A stretch of DNA of 64,000 bases from Asterella californica (lineage: Eukaryota; Streptophyta; Marchantiopsida; Marchantiales; Aytoniaceae): positions 20,259,001-20,323,000 of the forward strand of contig JAYKYS010000008.1 in NCBI GenBank assembly GCA_036924285.1. The letters run 5' to 3'. The stretch's first letter is position 1. The number at the start of each line of letters is the position of its first letter. The position numbers and the translations under genes are program-made. The notes beneath the pieces were generated by a model. It searched no databases. It was not told where the DNA came from and saw only the letters and a program-made list of their open reading frames with translations. Positions 59,373 to 64,000 of this stretch are shown here, one piece after another.

Positions 59373-61404
59373 GAGCTCCGATAGGAGCAGATCACGTAGA
59401 GATTGCCTCCGTGCAATCTGAGTAGTTAGTAACTTCATTCACAAATCCAAATATAATAGAATCGAACATGCTATCTTAAGGGTGGCAGTTTTTCCATGTA
59501 ATATTAGTTAGGACACCATGTGGCAGCATAGGTAGCGTAGGAAGGACAAGGTGGATGGCCAATTCGGACAGGAGAACCGCGTGCATGTGAGATAGCAACC
59601 TCCTGTCAGCGCCTCTCTCTCCCTAGTGGTCGTCTCCCCTGGTTCTCATGGCAGCGACATAAGTAGGATAGCAGAGTAGGAGATAGAGTTCTGCCTGTGC
59701 TACCAGTTCGGTAGAATTCTGTAGCGACTGCACACATCGATTCTATGGTGCAGGTGGACGAGACACATTAGAGCAGAGGGACAGGATAGGTGGTTCTTCG
59801 CACTACACCCGTTGTTGAAAACATACGAATAGTCTTGGAATATACATGAGGGGTCTGCATACTCGTACCAGCAGTGGTTCGAAGATGTAGATAGAAGTAG
59901 TGGACAGTCTAGGAACAGGGAACGGCATCCTCGTGCAGTCCTGTTAGCTAGGCTGGTGTGTCGAGGAGTAGACACAGGAAGTAGAGGGAGTGAGCTTCCC
60001 AATGCCATTGTGACTTCTTCTCGGGGAATAGATTGTGGATTTGAGTGCAGAAGCTTTGTCCTTATCTTCTGGATGGTGGGTTCATTGAATTCGCTCCCAA
60101 TTGTGCATGGGAAGTGTTCTTCTTGAGTGGCGGTGACTGTCTACAGTTGTGGAAGTGTAGCTTGGCTCGTTTAGTAGATCACGTAGGATCTACGTACGAA
60201 CGGTCTTCTGGGTAAGGGATCCCAGAAGACAGAGCAGTCAGAGCAGCGAAGTGAAGAAGAAAGAAGCCTTCTTCCCGCAACAGAAGACGACATCCTCGAG
60301 TAGAAGACGGTGCAACAGTACTCACGTTTGTTGTCTTCCTCCCCAAACTATTACAAGCAGGGATGGCTTGTTAGTCAGGATCCGGACTAGAAGCCTGTCG
60401 GAATCTTAATTTACTCTTTTCATCTTGTTTTCTCTTGTTTGGATTTTCTCTTCTTCCCCATCTTCCCTCATCTTCCCCATCCTCTTACCTTCTTCTAGTG
60501 AGCTTCCGAGACTTCTATTGAGCTTCCGTGAAGGTGAATGTCGTTGTAGTGCTGCAGGAAGACCATTTCCGTAGGCAGAAGCCTGGGAAGGCTACAGGGG
60601 ACATACACCCTGTGATTTATCTAACCCGTTGGAATGTGAGTGTGAGAATAAGGTGTAACGACCGTTGCTAGTCGACTTCTGCGAAGCAGGACAGCCTTCT
60701 GGAGGTGTGAGAAGACGAGTTGAACCCCCAGAAGACGAGAATCGCTTCGGGAAGACTGTATCGAGAAGACAGGAAGAAGCAATCTGGAAGCAGGAAGATC
60801 GTCTTCCCGAGCTTCTCTGTGAACAGTTGTGTGATATTGTAATTGGTAGTTGTTTGTTTAGTTCCAGAGCACCATTTGGCGTGCTTGGAAGACGTGTGGT
60901 TTTGTGAGAAGACGGGCTTTTTAGACAAAACCCGTGTGTTTGTGTGTTTGAGCAGATCCTAGAACTTAGAGCAGCGATTACTTACGTAAATCCTCTGTGG
61001 GAACGATATCTTGTATACTAAATGGACAAAAGGAGTAATCTTGCGTCACTACACATGACCTCGTTGGTGACTGCTGGCTTGTCGAACGGTGGTCCTCCTC
61101 GCTCCATGAACAGTGTAATTAGTGCTATACCGAGACTCGGAATGCAGTTACTTACGAAGATAACTCCAAGTATAGTCGAAATGCAGTTACTTACGTAAGG
61201 TGGAACACGCTTTGGAAGCAAAGAAATATGAATGATCGAACGAAGTCTACGAACTACTGTACCAATATGGTTAACGCTTGGCTACCCCAAGCCAGTCAGG
61301 GCAAAATCTTTTCTAACGTCCTCTGGCTTCAAATTCCTAAACGTCTAAAGGACCGATAGAGCACGCCGATAGGCCACTCCATTCATGCCCGTCACTAATT
61401 AGAC

Positions 61405-61464
<60 letters not shown>

Positions 61465-61567
61465 GTTAAATTTCCAATTTCTTCAGTGGACATTCAGAGC
61501 ACTGGGCAGAAATCACATCGCGAAGGCATCCGGTTGGACTAAACCCGATGTAACAAAAATCGGAAAA
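59373..61567. other. 3' part of GAAGAC block and following non-coding stretch
   Basis: No gene is supported. GAAGAC/GTCTTC density is high again at 60200-60920 and falls to background after about 60995. ACTTACGTAA-type motifs recur near 60980, 61151 and 61190. Confidence 0.4.
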
Positions 61568-61933
61568 ATGACTGACGCAGACGAGAATACCAATGCAAAT
61601 GACGAGGTAGCGGAGACGTGGATGGGGTTTACTTACCAACGCTCTCTACTGCATCGGATGTCATCGTCAAACCCGTCAACTCTCGTGATCAAACTTAAGC
61701 CTTGCCGCCCATTGTTGCTTGCAGCAGCTCTGGTCTGCACTCCTGCCGATCGATCTCGTGAAGGCTCCAAAGTACCTAATGTCGTTAGACTCTCCAATGA
61801 AGCGAGAAAGCACGTCTCACGTGGAAAGCGCCTTCAGGAAGTGAGAACTAAGAAGCTAAGAAGCCATCGACCACTACTGCAGCAGTTGATCCATATAGTT
61901 AAAAGTGACGAGGTAGCGGAGACAGGGAAATGA
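61568..61933 (+). CDS. unassigned small ORF
   Basis: The ATG at 61568 opens a 121-codon frame rich in Arg, Lys and Leu, with no motif I recognise. The 18-mer TGACGAGGTAGCGGAGAC occurs near both its start (61600) and its end (61907), so the ORF ends repeat DEVAET. It may be chance coding in repeat-derived DNA. Confidence 0.2.
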   Translation: MTDADENTNANDEVAETWMGFTYQRSLLHRMSSSNPSTLVIKLKPCRPLLLAAALVCTPADRSREGSKVPNVVRLSNEARKHVSRGKRLQEVRTKKLRSHRPLLQQLIHIVKSDEVAETGK

Positions 61934-62837
61934 CATGCAAAATACAAAGAAATGACGAGGAAAATGAACCAGTACACAGTTTAAAGTAAAGTTTACAGTA
62001 AACCGTCTTCCAGTCTGGAACACCACATCGAACACAATGGAAGCGGAACAAAGAACTTGGAAGGGGAACTTACAACTTTGAACTGATAAAGACGAACCAA
62101 CTGCTTAGACAACGATATAAAGACGACTAGTGGGCAATTACACCCAAGGAACCCCACATTCTTGGCAGTGAGGTGGACATGGGAACTCAGCATTTACAGC
62201 TTCTAACAACCCTTCGTCGATCGAGAAGAGATCTCTCACAGAGAAAAGATGCCCGATCAACTCTTTGACTATCTTCATCTGCTCTACATGTCCAACCACA
62301 GCTTTGCTTCCGATGATACACATGGACAGCTCAGATATAGAAGAGAAGGGCACTCTAGTTCAGCATCATCTGCGTATTGTCTCCACTGCATACAAACTCT
62401 ATGCCACTCCGGAAACTCGTCCTCCACCTCCTTATTCGAAACTCGCATCGGCCTTGAGAGGAAACCGCCACAAACCTGCCAATCTTCGGAAAAGAAGACG
62501 GGCATGAGTCTTACTGATCGGCTTACAACAATCCGTTCTGACGACTCAGAATCCGCCTCCAGCGTCCACATAGGTCGACCTGCATGGAAATAATAAACAA
62601 ATCGGTGAGTACCTCCTGTCGAACGTCCACGTCAGCTCCGAAGTTCAAATACTTCCACATCTGATTTGATTCAAGGTATGTGTAAAGCCGTAACACACCC
62701 ATTGAAGCTGGGTCGAAACAATTCAAGTATCTAAACCACCTCACTCTGCACTGCCTGACTCTGCGAATACAGCTTACAAGAAGCTGCTAAACCTCCTCAC
62801 TCTACAGTTAGCAGCAGAGCAACTGCGAGTGCTGAAG
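61934..62837. other. stretch with overlapping small frames, no supported gene
   Basis: Minus-strand frames at 62138-62353 (with CPPHCQECG at its end) and 62284-62571 are longer than average, but neither matches a family I know. An exon of a minus-strand gene is possible but not supported. Confidence 0.3.
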
Positions 62838-63300
62838 TTACTTCACTCTTAAGCCAGTTCCGAAACCACTGGCCGATGCGAACCTAAGCAACTACTGAAA
62901 CTAGAAACCAGTGACCGATGCGAAATGTACTTAACTCCTAAGCAGGTCTTGAAACCTGAAACCAGTGGCCCTCATGCTCTTACTTGTTTCCTAAGCAGTT
63001 ACTGAAACCTGAAACCAGTGGCCGAAATGCATTTACTTCAGTCCTAAGCATCGACCTGAAACCTGAAACCAGTGGCCGAAATGCTCTTACTTCACTCCTA
63101 AGCAGGCTTACTTCACAAATAACAGGCCGATACGAAATGACTTCATTCCTAAGAAGGACAAGGAAACCAGTGGTCGATAACATGCCGATGCGAAATGACT
63201 TAAGAAGGACAGGGAAACCAGTGGCCGATAACAGACCGATGCGAAATGACTTCATTCCTAAGAAGGACAGAGAAACCAGTGGCTGATAACTTACTTCACC
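62838..63300 (+). repeat. degenerate tandem array, about 50-60-bp units
   Basis: About eight units contain the core GAAACCAGTGGCCGATGCGA followed by AATGACTTCATTCCTAAG-like sequence. The last three (63121-63290) are the most regular, at about 60 bp each. Earlier ones are more diverged and include a GAAACCTGAAACCAGTGG variant. Confidence 0.8.
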
Positions 63301-63528
63301 TCCTGATGCGAACTTGTATCACTGAAATGTTTACTCCAAAGTCCTAAGCCAGAGACATGTTCCCTATGCTTCCCGTGACTTGTGACTTGCCCTGACTCAA
63401 CTCATAGACACTTTAACAGCTTTCTTACATGAAAATATAACACAAAACACAATGTCACTGCATGTGCAGCACCGATGCAACTCGTTCCAAAATACTAACC
63501 TCCGCGTAGATAATTATCGACGGCTGAT

Positions 63529-64000
63529 TTATTCTGAGAAGTCTGTCTCGCTCATGGAACCTTCATCCGAATTCGAGAAAAGAAACTCAGTGGAGCCGAA
63601 CATGTCATCAGGACCAGGAGACTCGGTGGTATGGTCGACTCCACATGGAGTATGAAAAGACTGAGAGTGTTGGCGACCAAACTCACTGCCGTCAATACTC
63701 GACCTCTCCTGCAAAATTGGGGCCTCATGTGGTACAGGGTTCCCTTCTACAGGTGTATCACCTTCAGTAGTTACTTCTTCTGCAGTAACACCTGTAGAAT
63801 TAACACCAGTAACACCTATACAGTTATCTGCTATGAGTGATGGACACCGTCGTTTATTATGTCCAACTTGCCTACATATAGAACACCTCAAAGCATACGT
63901 ACGTGGCCCCCGCTGCCTCACAGTATTATCTCCTGCTCTGCGGTTGCGTCGAGGTGGACCTTGTGAGAGAGCACTGGAGTTTTCTTCTAGTGGCATTGGG
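63529..64000 (-). CDS. CCHC zinc-knuckle protein, partial at window edge
   Basis: The minus-strand frame is open from the window end, with an ATG at 63996-63994 that may be internal. A basic stretch (RRNRRAG...RQRGPRTYALR) leads to CSICRQVGHNKRRC, a C-x2-C-x4-H-x4-C knuckle. An acidic and Ser-rich tail ends at 63529. This basic-knuckle-tail arrangement is typical of the C-terminus of MULE transposases and also of some Gag proteins. Knuckles of this kind bind nucleic acid. Without the upstream part the family cannot be fixed. Confidence 0.5.
   Translation of the reverse strand, partial: PMPLEENSSALSQGPPRRNRRAGDNTVRQRGPRTYALRCSICRQVGHNKRRCPSLIADNCIGVTGVNSTGVTAEEVTTEGDTPVEGNPVPHEAPILQERSSIDGSEFGRQHSQSFHTPCGVDHTTESPGPDDMFGSTEFLFSNSDEGSMSETDFSE

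Larger units (their letters stand above)
55079..60995 (+). mobile_element. GAAGAC-rich element, probably a non-autonomous LTR-type retroelement
   Basis: The block starts with an LTR-like repeat (55079-55990), contains a long Gag-like ORF region (57109-59372), and ends near 60995 with CTGTGGGAACGATATC, which resembles the 3' end of some plant gypsy LTRs. Across it I counted about 76 GAAGAC or GTCTTC hexamers in roughly 5.8 kb, on both strands and in all phases, where about three are expected. No RT, integrase or RNase H is readable. A matching 3' LTR was not found before the window end, so the boundaries are tentative. Confidence 0.4.

Noticed and set aside
62838..63300. Regular repeats that could suggest a CRISPR array
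   Set aside because: Units are degenerate and adjoin with no unique spacers, and the context is a plant genome.

Overview
The window reads as repeat-rich nuclear DNA of a land plant. The evidence is spliced multicopper-oxidase genes with a secretory leader and GT-AG introns, plant-type Ty1/copia elements with a tRNA-Met-like primer site, a Ty3/gypsy remnant, and hAT, Harbinger and MULE DNA transposons. I see no rRNA, organellar or bacterial operon signature. A bryophyte, perhaps a liverwort, would fit this mix of elements and the duplicated LPR1-type oxidases, but that is inference.

Only two host-type genes look intact. Both encode a 587-residue secreted LPR1/CotA-like multicopper oxidase (probable ferroxidase). 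One lies on the minus strand (19051-21470) and the other on the plus strand (49397-51757). They sit in opposite arms of a large inverted duplication, about 18.65-27.07 kb and 42.27-52.15 kb, around a spacer of about 15 kb. Each gene has two exons, with exon 1 of 243 nt, exon 2 of 1521 nt and a phase-0 intron. A third, badly decayed copy of the 3' half lies at 10.0-10.84 kb on the minus strand, so the locus has expanded more than once.

Layout. 0-2.6 kb: a broken Ty3/gypsy pol, cut by the window edge. 4.1-4.8 kb: an LTR-like repeat. 8-9.2 kb: a possible non-LTR retrotransposon fragment. 9.4-9.9 kb: a fold-back element. 10.0-10.84 kb: the oxidase pseudogene. 11.0-15.9 kb: a decayed minus-strand copia element with both LTRs. 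18.65-27.07 kb: the left arm. 27.6-42.2 kb: a spacer holding a 41-bp minisatellite, a PIF/Harbinger remnant, a hAT element bounded by 8-bp target duplications (31465-35997), a MULE remnant, a second LTR-like repeat and a small MITE. 42.27-52.15 kb: the right arm, interrupted by a young copia element (42930-47876, target duplication CTCAG). 53.2-53.9 kb: a fragment resembling the C-terminal OB fold of replication protein A. 55.1-61.0 kb: a non-autonomous element-like block extremely rich in the hexamer GAAGAC/GTCTTC, with a broken Gag-like coiled-coil ORF. 62.8-63.3 kb: a degenerate tandem array. The right edge holds a partial CCHC zinc-knuckle ORF on the minus strand.

The two oxidases should work outside the cell on the same substrate; the rest is mostly selfish DNA. 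The most unusual signals are the frame-independent GAAGAC enrichment, the inverted oxidase duplication with its dated copia insertion, and the precisely bounded hAT element.
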